This document shows, one piece after another, positions 48,852 through 58,700 of a stretch of DNA of 64,000 nt. The DNA is from Streptomyces tubercidicus. GTDB taxonomy: Bacteria; Actinomycetota; Actinomycetes; Streptomycetales; Streptomycetaceae. The translations under genes and the position numbers were made by a program. The stretch lies in contig NZ_CP114205.1 of the NCBI RefSeq assembly GCF_027497495.1, positions 5,332,001 to 5,396,000 of the forward strand, read 5' to 3'. Positions within the stretch are counted from its first letter, which is position 1; each line of letters opens with the position of its first letter. The notes beneath the pieces were generated by a model that did not search any database, was not told where the DNA came from, and saw only the letters and a list, made by a program, of their open reading frames with translations.

Positions 48852-50516
48852 TTGGCTGAGTACATCTACACGATGCGCAAGGCGCGCAAGGCGCACGGCG
48901 ACAAGGTCATCCTCGATGACGTCTCGCTGAGCTTCCTGCCGGGCGCAAAGATCGGTGTCGTGGGTCCCAACGGCGCCGGTAAGTCCACGGTGCTGAAGAT
49001 CATGGCCGGTCTTGAGCAGCCGTCGAACGGTGACGCGTTCCTTTCCCCGGGCTACACCGTCGGCATGCTTCTGCAGGAGCCGCCGCTGGACGAGGCCAAG
49101 ACGGTGCTGCAGAACGTCCAGGACGGCGCCGCCGAGATCATGGGCAAGCTGCACCGCTTCAACGAGGTCGCCGAGCTGATGGCGACCGACTACTCCGATG
49201 AGCTCATGGAGGAGATGGGCAAGCTCCAGGAGGACCTTGACCACGCCAACGCGTGGGACCTGGACACCCAGCTCGAACAGGCCATGGACGCCCTCGGCTG
49301 CCCGCCCGGTGACTGGCCGGTCACCAACCTCTCCGGTGGTGAGCGCCGCCGCGTCGCGCTGTGCAAGCTGCTGCTGGAGGCTCCCGACCTGCTGCTCCTC
49401 GACGAGCCCACCAACCACCTGGACGCCGAGTCCGTGCAGTGGCTGGAGCAGCACCTGGCGAAGTACCCCGGCACCGTCGTCGCCGTCACCCACGACCGGT
49501 ACTTCCTCGACCACGTCGCCCAGTGGATCTGCGAGGTCGACCGCGGTCGCCTGCACGGCTACGAGGGCAACTACTCCAAGTACCTGGAGACCAAGGAGAC
49601 CCGTCTCAAGGTCGAGGGCCAGAAGGACGCCAAGCGGGCCAAGCGCCTCAAGGAAGAGCTGGAGTGGGTGCGCTCCAACGCCAAGGGGCGGCAGGCCAAG
49701 TCCAAGTCGCGACTGGCGCGTTACGAGGAGATGGCCGCCGAGGCCGACAAGATGCGGAAGCTGGACTTCGAGGAGATCCAGATCCCGCCGGGCCCGCGTC
49801 TGGGCAATGTCGTCGTCGAGGTCGACAAGCTCAACAAGGCCTTCGGTGAGAAGGTCCTGATCGAGGACCTGAGCTTCACGCTGCCGCGCAACGGCATCGT
49901 CGGCGTCATCGGCCCGAACGGCGCCGGTAAGACCACGCTGTTCAAGATGCTCCAGGGCCTGGAGACCCCGGACTCCGGCGACATCAAGGTCGGCGAGACC
50001 GTCAAGATCTCCTACGTCGACCAGAGCCGCGAGAACATCGACCCCAAGAAGACCCTGTGGGCCGTGGTCTCCGACGAGCTGGACTACATCAACGTCGGCC
50101 AGGTCGAGATGCCCTCGCGGGCCTACGTCTCCGCGTTCGGCTTCAAGGGCCCGGACCAGCAGAAGCCGGCCGGGGTGCTCTCCGGCGGTGAGCGCAACCG
50201 CCTCAACCTGGCGCTGACCCTCAAGCAGGGCGGCAACCTGCTGCTCCTCGACGAGCCGACCAACGACCTCGACGTCGAGACCCTGTCCTCGCTGGAGAAC
50301 GCGCTGCTGGAGTTCCCGGGCTGCGCCGTGGTCGTCTCCCACGACCGCTGGTTCCTCGACCGCGTCGCCACGCACATCCTGGCGTACGAGGGCGAATCCC
50401 GGTGGTTCTGGTTCGAGGGCAACTTCGAGTCGTACGAGAAGAACAAGGTCGAGCGCCTCGGTGCGGACGCGGCCCGTCCGCACCGCGCCACGTACAAGAA
50501 GCTGACCCGGGGCTGA
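48852..50516 (+). CDS. ettA: Energy-dependent translational throttle protein EttA (ABC-F)
   Basis: 554-aa cytosolic ABC-F ATPase with two nucleotide-binding domains and no membrane part. NBD1 has GPNGAGKST, LSGGERRRVALCK and LLLLDEPTNHLDAES; the inter-domain linker with SNAKGRQAKSKSR is the P-site tRNA-interaction motif that defines EttA; NBD2 has GPNGAGKTT, LSGGERNRLNLA and LLLLDEPTNDLD. EttA binds the ribosomal E site and gates the first elongation steps according to ATP/ADP. TTG at 48852 (product begins MAEYIYTMRKARK) has a weak ribosome binding site. Immediately followed by the thioesterase gene, 4 bp away. Confidence 0.95.
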   Translation: MAEYIYTMRKARKAHGDKVILDDVSLSFLPGAKIGVVGPNGAGKSTVLKIMAGLEQPSNGDAFLSPGYTVGMLLQEPPLDEAKTVLQNVQDGAAEIMGKLHRFNEVAELMATDYSDELMEEMGKLQEDLDHANAWDLDTQLEQAMDALGCPPGDWPVTNLSGGERRRVALCKLLLEAPDLLLLDEPTNHLDAESVQWLEQHLAKYPGTVVAVTHDRYFLDHVAQWICEVDRGRLHGYEGNYSKYLETKETRLKVEGQKDAKRAKRLKEELEWVRSNAKGRQAKSKSRLARYEEMAAEADKMRKLDFEEIQIPPGPRLGNVVVEVDKLNKAFGEKVLIEDLSFTLPRNGIVGVIGPNGAGKTTLFKMLQGLETPDSGDIKVGETVKISYVDQSRENIDPKKTLWAVVSDELDYINVGQVEMPSRAYVSAFGFKGPDQQKPAGVLSGGERNRLNLALTLKQGGNLLLLDEPTNDLDVETLSSLENALLEFPGCAVVVSHDRWFLDRVATHILAYEGESRWFWFEGNFESYEKNKVERLGADAARPHRATYKKLTRG

Positions 50517-50520
50517 CGGC

Positions 50521-50955
50521 GTGCGGCACCTCTACTCCTGCCCCCTGCGCTGGTCGGACATGGACGCGTTCGGTCATGTCAACAACGCGGTGTTCGTCCG
50601 CTACCTCGAAGAGGCGCGGATCGACTTCATGCGCCGGCTGGCGCCGGGGGGCGGCAGCGAGTCGTTCACGGGCGGCTCGGTCGTCGCCCGGCACGAGATC
50701 GACTATGTGCGGCCGCTGGTCCACCGGCACGCCCCGGTGACCGTCGAGTTGTGGGTGAAGAAGATCAGCGCCGCGTCGATGACGGTGGCCTACGAGGTCA
50801 AGGACGAGGACACCCTCTACCTGCGGGCCTCGACCGTCGTCGTCCCGTACAACTTCACCGAGGAGCGCCCCCGCCGTCTCACCGCGGAGGAGAAGGCGAT
50901 CCTGAAGGAGTATCTGGACGACGCCGCGCATCAGGGGGGTTCCGCCGCGGTATGA
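50521..50955 (+). CDS. Acyl-CoA thioesterase (hot-dog fold, 4HBT type)
   Basis: 144-aa thioesterase of the 4-hydroxybenzoyl-CoA thioesterase group: WSDMDAFGHVNNAVFVRYLEEAR carries the catalytic Asp and the long helix of the hot-dog fold. It would hydrolyse an acyl-CoA, releasing CoA; chain preference is not predictable. The GTG at 50521 lies 4 bp after the ettA stop, and the gene ends in an ATGA overlap with the next one, so ettA, this gene and the following one form an operon. Confidence 0.9.
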   Translation: MRHLYSCPLRWSDMDAFGHVNNAVFVRYLEEARIDFMRRLAPGGGSESFTGGSVVARHEIDYVRPLVHRHAPVTVELWVKKISAASMTVAYEVKDEDTLYLRASTVVVPYNFTEERPRRLTAEEKAILKEYLDDAAHQGGSAAV

Positions 50956-51683
50956 CGGCGCTGCACCTGGCCGATGCGGGGGAGGCGGCGGATCTCGCCG
51001 CCTTCCTCGCCCGCCTGATCCACTACGACCGCGCCGCCGCGGTACGGCTCCAGGCCGGCGGCGGGGTGCTCGCCGTCTTCGGCCGTCCGCCGTCCTTCGA
51101 GGTGCTGGCGATCCGCACCGCCCGGCTCGCCGACGACACCACCCTGGACCGGACGGTCTCCGCCGGTGAACTCCTGGAGGGCGTGGGGGAGTCGGCGGAT
51201 GCGCTGACCGTGCCCGCCGCCGTCACCGGTCCGCCGTGGACCGGGGTGCTGCCGCCGCGCGGCGGCTGGCAGCGGGTGCCGGGGCTGCCGGCGCCCGAGG
51301 CACTGGTGCGTACGGTGGCCGCCGCGGTCTCCGAATTCCGCGCCCGGGACGAGGCGTTGCCGCCGCAGCACCGCACCCGTACGGAACGGGATCGCATCGG
51401 CCGGGAAATCTGGTCACGCACCCTCGGCGACACCCATCTCCCGCTGCGCGCCGCGCATGCCGCGCAGTCGCTGGGCTTTCTGCGGCCGGTGCGGGCCGGT
51501 GCGCTCGCGGGCGGCGGTGCCGCTCCTGGCGCCGGGTCCCCGCAGTCCGCGCACGGGCCGTTGAGTCTGCTGTCCGCGGGTGGGTGGCTGAGGTTGAGCA
51601 CGCCGTACGGGTCGATCGCCGTGCGGAGTGGCGGTCCGGCGGGGGCGAGTGGGTTGTCGGGGTTTTCGGTTACGCCGCTTTGA
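50952..51683 (+). CDS. Conserved actinobacterial protein of unknown function
   Basis: 243-aa soluble protein, start fixed by the ATGA overlap with the thioesterase stop. No recognised domain; features are LIHYDRAAAVRL, GRPPSFEVLAIRT, and a central RTERDRIGREIWSR helix, with a Gly/Ala/Pro-rich C-terminal part. The last codons fall in a 20-bp tandem repeat. Its tight coupling to ettA and the thioesterase suggests constitutive expression, but no function follows from this. Confidence 0.75.
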   Translation: MTALHLADAGEAADLAAFLARLIHYDRAAAVRLQAGGGVLAVFGRPPSFEVLAIRTARLADDTTLDRTVSAGELLEGVGESADALTVPAAVTGPPWTGVLPPRGGWQRVPGLPAPEALVRTVAAAVSEFRARDEALPPQHRTRTERDRIGREIWSRTLGDTHLPLRAAHAAQSLGFLRPVRAGALAGGGAAPGAGSPQSAHGPLSLLSAGGWLRLSTPYGSIAVRSGGPAGASGLSGFSVTPL

Positions 51684-51768
51684 CGGTCGTGGCAGCGTTC
51701 TGACGGTCGCGGCAGCGTTCTGACGGTCACGGCATCGTTCTGATGGTTACGACACCGTTCTGACGGGG
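51681..51768. repeat. 20-bp tandem repeat, 4.4 copies
   Basis: Units of exactly 20 bp (TGACGGTCGTGGCAGCGTTC and variants) begin at 51681, 51701, 51721 and 51741 and a partial unit at 51761. Divergence increases to the right. The stop codon of the upstream gene is the TGA of the first unit. It fills the gap before a convergent gene. Confidence 0.9.
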
Positions 51769-51820
51769 GCGGACCCAGGGTGTGCGGGTCACCACCAAGG
51801 CGGCCGCCCGGTACGGCAGT

Positions 51821-52957
51821 TCAGTCCCGCTTGCCCGTGCCCCCTGCCTCGTCCCCGTTCGCGCTCCCGTCCCCGTCCCCGTCCCCGTCTCCGTCTCCGT
51901 CTCCGTCCTCACCCCCGCCCCGGCCCTGGGCCGCGCCGTCCGCTGTGTCGTCCGGCCAGACGCCGATGTGGTCGGTCTCCAGCTCCAGGAGCACGCGGTG
52001 GGCCATGCCCAGGCTGCTGGTGTACTCGGTCGGGAGCTGGAGGCGGCCCGCGCGGTCGAGCATCGCGTACTCGCGGGCCACCAGGGACTCCTGGCCGGTC
52101 GTGGCGTCCCGTTCGGTGCGTCGGAGGACCTCGGAGGACGTACGGCCGTCGCGGATCGCGACCGTGCGCCGTACCTCGTTCGCCACCGTCTGGTCATGGG
52201 TGACGATCACGATCGTGGTCCCCAGCTCCTCGTTGGCGGTGCGGAAGGCCGTGAAGACCTGCTCGGCGGTGTGGGAGTCCAGTTCGCCGGTCGGCTCGTC
52301 GGCCAGCAGGACGGACGGGGTGTTGGCCAGGGCCACCGCGATGGCGGTGCGCTGCTGTTCGCCGCCGGAGAGCTGGTGCGGACGGCGGTCCCGGCAGTGG
52401 TCGAGCGAGAGCATCGACAGCAGTTCCCCCGCCGCTTTCGTACGGGCCGCCCGGCGTCGGCCGCCCCGCAACTGCATGGGCAGCATGACGTTCTGCAGGG
52501 CCGTCAGGTAGGGCAGCAGATTGCGGGCGGTCTGCTGCCAGACGAAGCCGACGACGTCGCGGCGGTAGCCGAGCCGGGCCCCGGCGTCCATGGTCAGCAG
52601 ATCGCGGCCGGCGACCGTGGCGGCACCGGCGGTCGGTATGTCCAGCCCGGCCAGGATGTTCATCAGGGTCGATTTGCCGCTGCCGGACGCCCCCACCAGC
52701 GCCATCAACTCACCCTCCGCGACCAGCAGATCGAGTCCCTGGAGCGCCTGTACCTCCACCCCGTCGGTGCTGAAGACCCGCACCAGCCGGTCGCAGGCGA
52801 TCAGCGCGTCGTGCCCGTAGGCGGGCTGCCCGCGCCGGGCGGCCGCGCGGCGCTCCAGCTCGGCGAGGCTGGTGGGCGTGGCGGGCCGGGGGCGGGCAAC
52901 CGCCTCCGCCTCCGCGCCCAGCCCCTCCCCAGCTCCGTCATCAGGCCATGTGCTCAT
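51821..52957 (-). CDS. MacB/LolD-type ABC transporter ATPase
   Basis: 378-aa ATPase for the two large permeases upstream. A ~45-residue Ala/Arg/Glu-rich extension precedes the ABC core: Walker A GASGSGKST, Q-loop WQQ, signature QLSGGEQQRTAIA, Walker B VLLADEPTGELD and H-loop VIVTHD. After the core, ~80 residues include LVAREYAMLDRAGRLQLPTEY and an alternating Asp-Gly tail (DGDGDGDGDGDG) from a CCGTCC/CCGTCT hexamer repeat near 51864-51908. Start fixed by ATGA overlap with the permease stop. Acts in lipoprotein/lipid or peptide extrusion; substrate unknown. Confidence 0.9.
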   Translation of the reverse strand: MSTWPDDGAGEGLGAEAEAVARPRPATPTSLAELERRAAARRGQPAYGHDALIACDRLVRVFSTDGVEVQALQGLDLLVAEGELMALVGASGSGKSTLMNILAGLDIPTAGAATVAGRDLLTMDAGARLGYRRDVVGFVWQQTARNLLPYLTALQNVMLPMQLRGGRRRAARTKAAGELLSMLSLDHCRDRRPHQLSGGEQQRTAIAVALANTPSVLLADEPTGELDSHTAEQVFTAFRTANEELGTTIVIVTHDQTVANEVRRTVAIRDGRTSSEVLRRTERDATTGQESLVAREYAMLDRAGRLQLPTEYTSSLGMAHRVLLELETDHIGVWPDDTADGAAQGRGGGEDGDGDGDGDGDGDGSANGDEAGGTGKRD

Positions 52958-55668
52958 CGGGTCTCCCCCGCTCTCAACTCGGTGCTTTCGCGCCGCCGTG
53001 TGCTCAGCCATGCCTGGGTCAGGGTCACCGCTAGGGCCAGGGCGATCAGGCCCGCCGACGGGAGGAGCAGGGACGCGGGATCGGTGTGCAGGCGTATGAG
53101 GCCCGCTGTGCCGCCGCCCGAGGTGCCGGGGAGGGCGAGCGCGGTGAGGTCCGTACCGGGGCCCAGCAGCCGGATCGTGGCGGCGCCGGTCAGTGCGCCC
53201 CCGGCGGCCGCGAGCAGTGCCGGGGGCAGCGCCTCCAGGACCAGCAGGCGCCGTCCCTGGGCAGGCGGCAGCCCCATCGTGCGCAGTCCGGCCAGGAGTT
53301 GGGCGCGCTGCGGGGCGGCCTGGAGGAGGGACAGCAGCAGCGCGAGCGCGGCGAAGCCGGCGCCGGCCGCGACCGCGGCGGTGTAGAGGCGTATCGCGCC
53401 CTGCTGGACGGGCGAGTCGGCGAACTCGGCGCGTACGGCAGAGCGCAGCGTCAGACGGGCGGAGAGCGATGGCGGGGCGTGGGCGCGTACGGCGGCCCGC
53501 AGCGCCCCGGTGTCCAGGGAGCGGCCGGATACCAGGAGGACGGAGGGGCCGGTGGCGGGGTCGCGGTAGGTGTCCGGGTGGCGGCGGGCGACGCTCTCGG
53601 CGTCGAGGACGATGAAGTCGCCGCCGGGCTGTGCGGGGGTGTCGGCGCGTACGGTCTTCGGGCGGATGACGAGCTGGCCCAACTCCGGCTGCAGGGCCAT
53701 GGGCGCGCGGCCGAAGCGGGTGAGGAAACGGGGGGAGACGAGCGCGGGCAGCGGCCGGTCGCCGCCGGGGTCGGCCAGGTCCTTGGCGGCGAACGCGCCC
53801 AGGCCAGTGGCCCGCGAGAGCCGCGCGTACGCCTCGGCGTCGGCGATGACCAGGTAGAGGGGCGGCCCGTTGTCGTCGGCAGCCTGGACATCGATACGCA
53901 GCGGTACCGCGTCCACGACGCCCGGCACCGTGCGGACCGCCCGCCGCAGCTCCTCGGGAAGCGGTTTGCCGGCCGAGATCCGGGCCTCCGCGCCGACCGC
54001 GGCGAGCGCTGCGTGGTCCCGCGCCGCGGCGACCCCGGCCAGCACCGAGCCGCCGAACGACGCCGTGGTCAGCGCCACCACCAGGGCCAGCAGCGGCAGT
54101 CCGGCGGTGACCGGGGCGCGGCCCGCGCGGGCCAGCGCCAGAAAGCCGGTCAGCCCGGCGGTGCGGGCGGCGGGGCGGGCCGCCAGTCGCAGCGGGAGCG
54201 GGCTGAGCCGCATCAGGACCAGCGCGGCGATCACCCCGATCAGTACCGGGGCGGTGCTGACCAGCGCGTCGACCCCGCCGGTCGCCGTACTGCGGCCGCG
54301 CAGCGCGAGCACCGCGCCCACCGCCAGTACCAGCACGGTCAGTTCGGCGACCGTACGGCGCCGGGAGGGGCGGGCGCCCGCCCCGTCGGCACGCTCCACC
54401 GGGCGCGGACGGCGGTGCGCGACGGCCGCCCGCAACGGCAGCGCGAGCGTCCCCAGCAGCCCGGTGCTCGCCGCCGCGAGCAGGGAGGGCAGCACCCCCT
54501 CCCCCGGGATCAGCAACAGCGCCAGGCCACCTCCGGCCGCGGCCGCGGGCAGCGCCACCGCCCCGGTCTCCGCCGCCAGCCGCCCGGCCAGCCCGGTCAG
54601 TGACGCACCACGGGCCCGCAGCAGGGCCAGTTCGGCGCTGCGGCGTGCCGCGGTCAGCCCGGCGGTCATCAGCAGCACGATCGCCGCGACGGTGCCGATG
54701 CCGTAGGCGGCCACCGCGATGACCGGTGCGACCGCCGCCCGCATCCGTGCGAAGGCGTCCAGCAGACCGTCCACCGCGCTGTCGGCCAGCGCACCGCTGC
54801 CGGCCACGCCGCGCAACTCCGTGAGCGCCGCGCCGTGTTCGAGGGAGAGCAGACGGTCCCGCAATATCGGGGCGTCCCGGGCGGTCAGTGCGTGGGTGTC
54901 GACAGGGTAGCGCCAGAACTTCTCCGGCTCGCCCTCGGTGCGCAGCAGTGCCGGGCCGTCCTGCGGTGCCAGCAGCAGACCGGCGCGCCAGAACCGCTGC
55001 GGCGGCACACCCGATGTCACGTCTTGGTGGGCGGCCGTCATCAGCGGGTCCGCAGCCCAGTACGCGCCGTCGGGGGAGCGCGGGGTGACCAGGCCGGAGA
55101 TCCGTACCGTCAGGCCCGGCAGATGCAGGGTGCTGCCGACGCGCAGGCCGAGGGTCCGTGCGGTGGCGACGGTGACCGCCGCCTCCAGGGTGCGCTTCCC
55201 GGGGGCCGCGGCGTGCGGCAGTCGGCCCTCGGCGAGTCCGGCATGGGCGCCGAGCCCGGCGGGCGCGTAGAGCGAGAGGTCGGGAGCGACCCCCTCGGGC
55301 CGGGGCAGCCAGGCGTCCTGGGCCTGCAGCGGCTTGGTGGTGCGTACGCCGTGCTGGGACTCGTCCGCGACGATCCTCAGCGGGGCGCGGAGTCGGCCCC
55401 GGATCGCCCGGTCCTGGCGGGTGAGCTCGTCCGCGGCACAGGCGGCCGCGGGGTCGCCGCTCAGGTCGCTGCGCGCGACGGTGATCTCCACCGCCCGCTG
55501 GCCGGCCGGTACCGAGCCGAGCGCATGGCGCACCCCGCGGGTCTCGTACGCCGCCACGGCCCGTGGGAACGCCGCCGCGAGGAACGCTGTGACCAGCACC
55601 AGGGCGCCCAGGGCCAGGGCCGTCGCGCGTGCCGGGTGCGGGCGGGCCCGCCAGGTCCATGGCCTCAC
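52954..55668 (-). CDS. FtsX/MacB-type ABC permease, 904 aa
   Basis: Large permease with an N-terminal span (~18-40), a periplasmic-type domain (~45-300), then a core of three spans (~310-420), a further linker with spans (~430-510), a second extracellular domain and three C-terminal spans (~770-895). It thus holds two FtsX-like modules. VALTTASFGGSVLAG and RRSAELALLRARGAS are typical of the family (the latter is the coupling region). GTG at 55668 has AGGGGGTGA at 6 nt. Forms an exporter with the ATPase (ATGA-coupled) and the larger permease upstream. Confidence 0.88.
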   Translation of the reverse strand: MRPWTWRARPHPARATALALGALVLVTAFLAAAFPRAVAAYETRGVRHALGSVPAGQRAVEITVARSDLSGDPAAACAADELTRQDRAIRGRLRAPLRIVADESQHGVRTTKPLQAQDAWLPRPEGVAPDLSLYAPAGLGAHAGLAEGRLPHAAAPGKRTLEAAVTVATARTLGLRVGSTLHLPGLTVRISGLVTPRSPDGAYWAADPLMTAAHQDVTSGVPPQRFWRAGLLLAPQDGPALLRTEGEPEKFWRYPVDTHALTARDAPILRDRLLSLEHGAALTELRGVAGSGALADSAVDGLLDAFARMRAAVAPVIAVAAYGIGTVAAIVLLMTAGLTAARRSAELALLRARGASLTGLAGRLAAETGAVALPAAAAGGGLALLLIPGEGVLPSLLAAASTGLLGTLALPLRAAVAHRRPRPVERADGAGARPSRRRTVAELTVLVLAVGAVLALRGRSTATGGVDALVSTAPVLIGVIAALVLMRLSPLPLRLAARPAARTAGLTGFLALARAGRAPVTAGLPLLALVVALTTASFGGSVLAGVAAARDHAALAAVGAEARISAGKPLPEELRRAVRTVPGVVDAVPLRIDVQAADDNGPPLYLVIADAEAYARLSRATGLGAFAAKDLADPGGDRPLPALVSPRFLTRFGRAPMALQPELGQLVIRPKTVRADTPAQPGGDFIVLDAESVARRHPDTYRDPATGPSVLLVSGRSLDTGALRAAVRAHAPPSLSARLTLRSAVRAEFADSPVQQGAIRLYTAAVAAGAGFAALALLLSLLQAAPQRAQLLAGLRTMGLPPAQGRRLLVLEALPPALLAAAGGALTGAATIRLLGPGTDLTALALPGTSGGGTAGLIRLHTDPASLLLPSAGLIALALAVTLTQAWLSTRRRESTELRAGETR

Positions 55669-55716
55669 CGGCGCTCACCCCCTGGGACCGGTCCGCCGGC
55701 GTCATGTCTCGTCATC

Positions 55717-58700
55717 TCACTGCACTCCTTGGCCGCGCAGGGCCCGTACCGGGTCGGCGCGGCGCAGTCCGATGGCGGCGACGACCAGGAGCGGTACCGC
55801 CGCGACCGCCGCGAGCAGCGTGGCCACTTGGCCCGGTGGCAGCTCCACCAGCACCGGCGGCACCGGGCGGCCCGCCTCCCCGGTCAGCACGATCAGCGGG
55901 ACGACCGCGCGGGTCAGCACCGTCCCCAGCGCCGCACCGACGCCCAGCGCCAGCGCGATCAGCACCCCCTGCTCGGCGGCGATCATCCGGGCCAGTTGCG
56001 GGCGCGGCGCCCCCAGGGCCCGCAACACGGCGAACTCCCGGGCCCGTTCGCGGACCGACCCGGCGGCACCGACCGCGAAGCCGACCGCCGCCAGGGCCAC
56101 CGCGACCGCGGCCGCCGCGGTCAGCGCGGTCTGCGGGCCGAGCCCCAGCGGATCGTCGTGCAGCTGCCCGGCGATCTCGTCGCGGACCAGCACCTGGCCC
56201 GGGTCGGTGTCGGGGCGGTCCCGCAGCGCCGCGACGACCCCGGCCGCAGCGCCCGGCCGGGGGCGCAGCCACCACTCGGTGGCGTTCAGCGGGGGCGCCC
56301 CGCGGTCGGACAGCGCCTCGTTGACGGCCCCGAGGTCGACCAGAAGGCCGCCGGTGGCCGGGGTGTCCGCCGGACCCGGCAGCGCCCGCACGGCCCGTAC
56401 GATCCGTGCCTTCAGCGGCCGGCCGTTGACCGTCACCTCGATGAGGGAGCCGGTCCGGGAGCCGCTGGCGCGCAGGAACGTCTCGGTGGCGACGGCGGCG
56501 AGCGGCGGGCGGGTGGCGTGCGCGGCGGTGATCCGCACCGTCGTCACCGCGGCGCCCCAGTCGTCCGTCCTGGCGCCGGTGTCGTACGTCTGGGACAGCA
56601 GCCCGCCGCCGGGGGTCCCGGCCCGGCCGACGCGGGGCCCGGACGGCTCGCCCACCGAGCTGCTCTCATCGGTGATCCGCGCCTGCCAGGTGAGGGCGGC
56701 GGGCGGGGTGAGGGGGCGCGACGGGCCGTGGCCGGTGGCGGCGGCCACGGCGGTGACGGTGAGGCGCTGACGGTGTGCGACCGGGGTCTGGTCCACGTCG
56801 AGGAGCAGGCCGGTCAGGTGCAGCGGGCCGGCCGGGCGGCCCGCTGGGGCGCCGGCCGCGGTGCTGAGGTCCGCGGTCAGGGTGTGCGGTGCGCCATCGG
56901 CGGCGAGCGGGCCGAGCGGGACGGTGTACGGGATGCCGTGGCGGTCGGTGAGGAGGGCGGAGAGCGTCGCCGGGACCGGCCCGGTGTCGTGCCCGGCGGG
57001 CTGCCGGCCGGGGGGCTGTTGGCCCGTGGGCCGCGGCAGTGTACGCAGCGAGCGCAGTGCCGCGGTCAGCCGTAACCGGTCGCTGTCCGGTGGCAGTTGC
57101 ACGCCCGCCGGGGCGCCGTCGTCCGGTGCCACCGCGCGCAGCACACCGTCCGCCGCCCGGCCCCGCGGGCCGTCCGCGCCACCGCCCACCAGATCGCCGC
57201 GCAGCAGCAGGGCCCCCGCCGACCTCCGGGCGTCCAGCGCGAGCAGCGAGGCGTCCCGGCCGTCCGACAGATCCAGGGCGGCCAGCCCCACAGGCAGCGC
57301 CGCGGCCACCCCGGGCACCCGTTCGTACGCGCCGCCCTGGCCCAACGGCGGTGTCCTGCTGGCCAGTACGCGCACCGCCGCGCCCGCGCGGAAGTCGGCC
57401 TGGTCGTCCTGCGAACGGTCCCAGGACGCGCCCTGGCCGATCGCCAGCATGCCCAGCGCGGTCGCCAGCACCAGCAGCAGCACCGGTCCGGCGCCGCGCA
57501 GCGGGCGGCGGCTGATCTGCCAGCCGGCCAGCGCGGCCGCCAGCCCCCGGCCGCGGGCCGCGCCCCGCTCGGCGATCCGGGCGGCGAGCGGCAGCAGCCG
57601 CAGCGTCAGCACCGTCCCGGCGAGCAGCGCCAGCGCCGGGGCGGCCACCAGCACCGGGTCGATGCCCAGCTGCCCGGCCGCGTTCGCGCTCAGCGCCCCG
57701 CTTCCGGCGCCGCCCGCCGTCTGCCGCCGCAGCTGCCAGTAGGCGACCCCGGCGATCACCAGCAGCCCGAGGTCGGCCCCGGTCCTGCCCCACGTACGCA
57801 GCCCCGACCGGGCGGGGGAGCCCAGCGGGGCACCGGGCAGCGCCCGCCCCCGGCGTCGCCTCGGGCCGTCCGCCCCGGTGCGCAGCAGCGCGGGCGCGGC
57901 GACCGCGAGGGCGCAGCCCAGCGCGACACCGAGGCCGGTCAGCCAGGACGACGCGGTGAGCCGGGTGTCCAGCGTCACTCCGATACGGGCCAACGCACCC
58001 TGACCGGACAGCAGTTGGATCAGCGGTCCGGCCAGCGGCGGCGCACCGGCCGCGGCCGGTGCGGCCAGCAGCAGCGCCTCGGCCAGGGCCAACCCCGCGA
58101 TCCGCCGCCGGGAGCCGCCGCGGGCCCGCAGCAGCGCCGTCTCTCCGGCCCGTTCGGTGCTCAGCATCCGGGCGACCAGCAGCAGTGCGTAGCCCGCCAG
58201 CAGGATCAGCTGGAGCGCGACGATCAGGATTGTCGAACGGTTCACCAGCAGTGCCTGCCGCAACTGCCCCAGCGCGGCGGGTAGATCGGTGGTGGCGGTG
58301 GCCCGGCCCGCGAACGCCGGATCGGCCATCAGCGCCTTGGGCGCCGGACCGGCCGCGGCGGCCAGCGTGGCCAGCCGGTCCGCGGTCAGCGAGCGGAAGT
58401 CGGCGGTGGCGAGCCAGCCCACCGAGTCCTGGGCCGGTGAGCCGCCCCGGTCCGGTGACCCGCCGCGGAACGCCGCCGGATCGGTGAGCAGCGGCCCGTA
58501 GGTGGTGAAACCGGCGGTGCGCACCCCGCGCCCGCCGAGGTCATCGAGCTGCCAGTACGGGTCGGTGCGGTCCCTGGGCCGGTAGACGCCGGTGACCTCG
58601 ACCGCCAGACGGGCGGGCCCGGACAGCCGGTTGGTGAGGGTGAAGCGACGGCCGGGCGCGACCCCCAGCCGGGCCGCCGCGGCCTCCGGCAGCGCGACGG

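Noticed and set aside
51821..55705. One 1294-codon fused frame through permease and ATPase region
   Set aside because: Only the last 378 codons form a protein (the ATPase); the rest is out of frame with the real permease, which ends in an ATGA overlap with the ATPase start.
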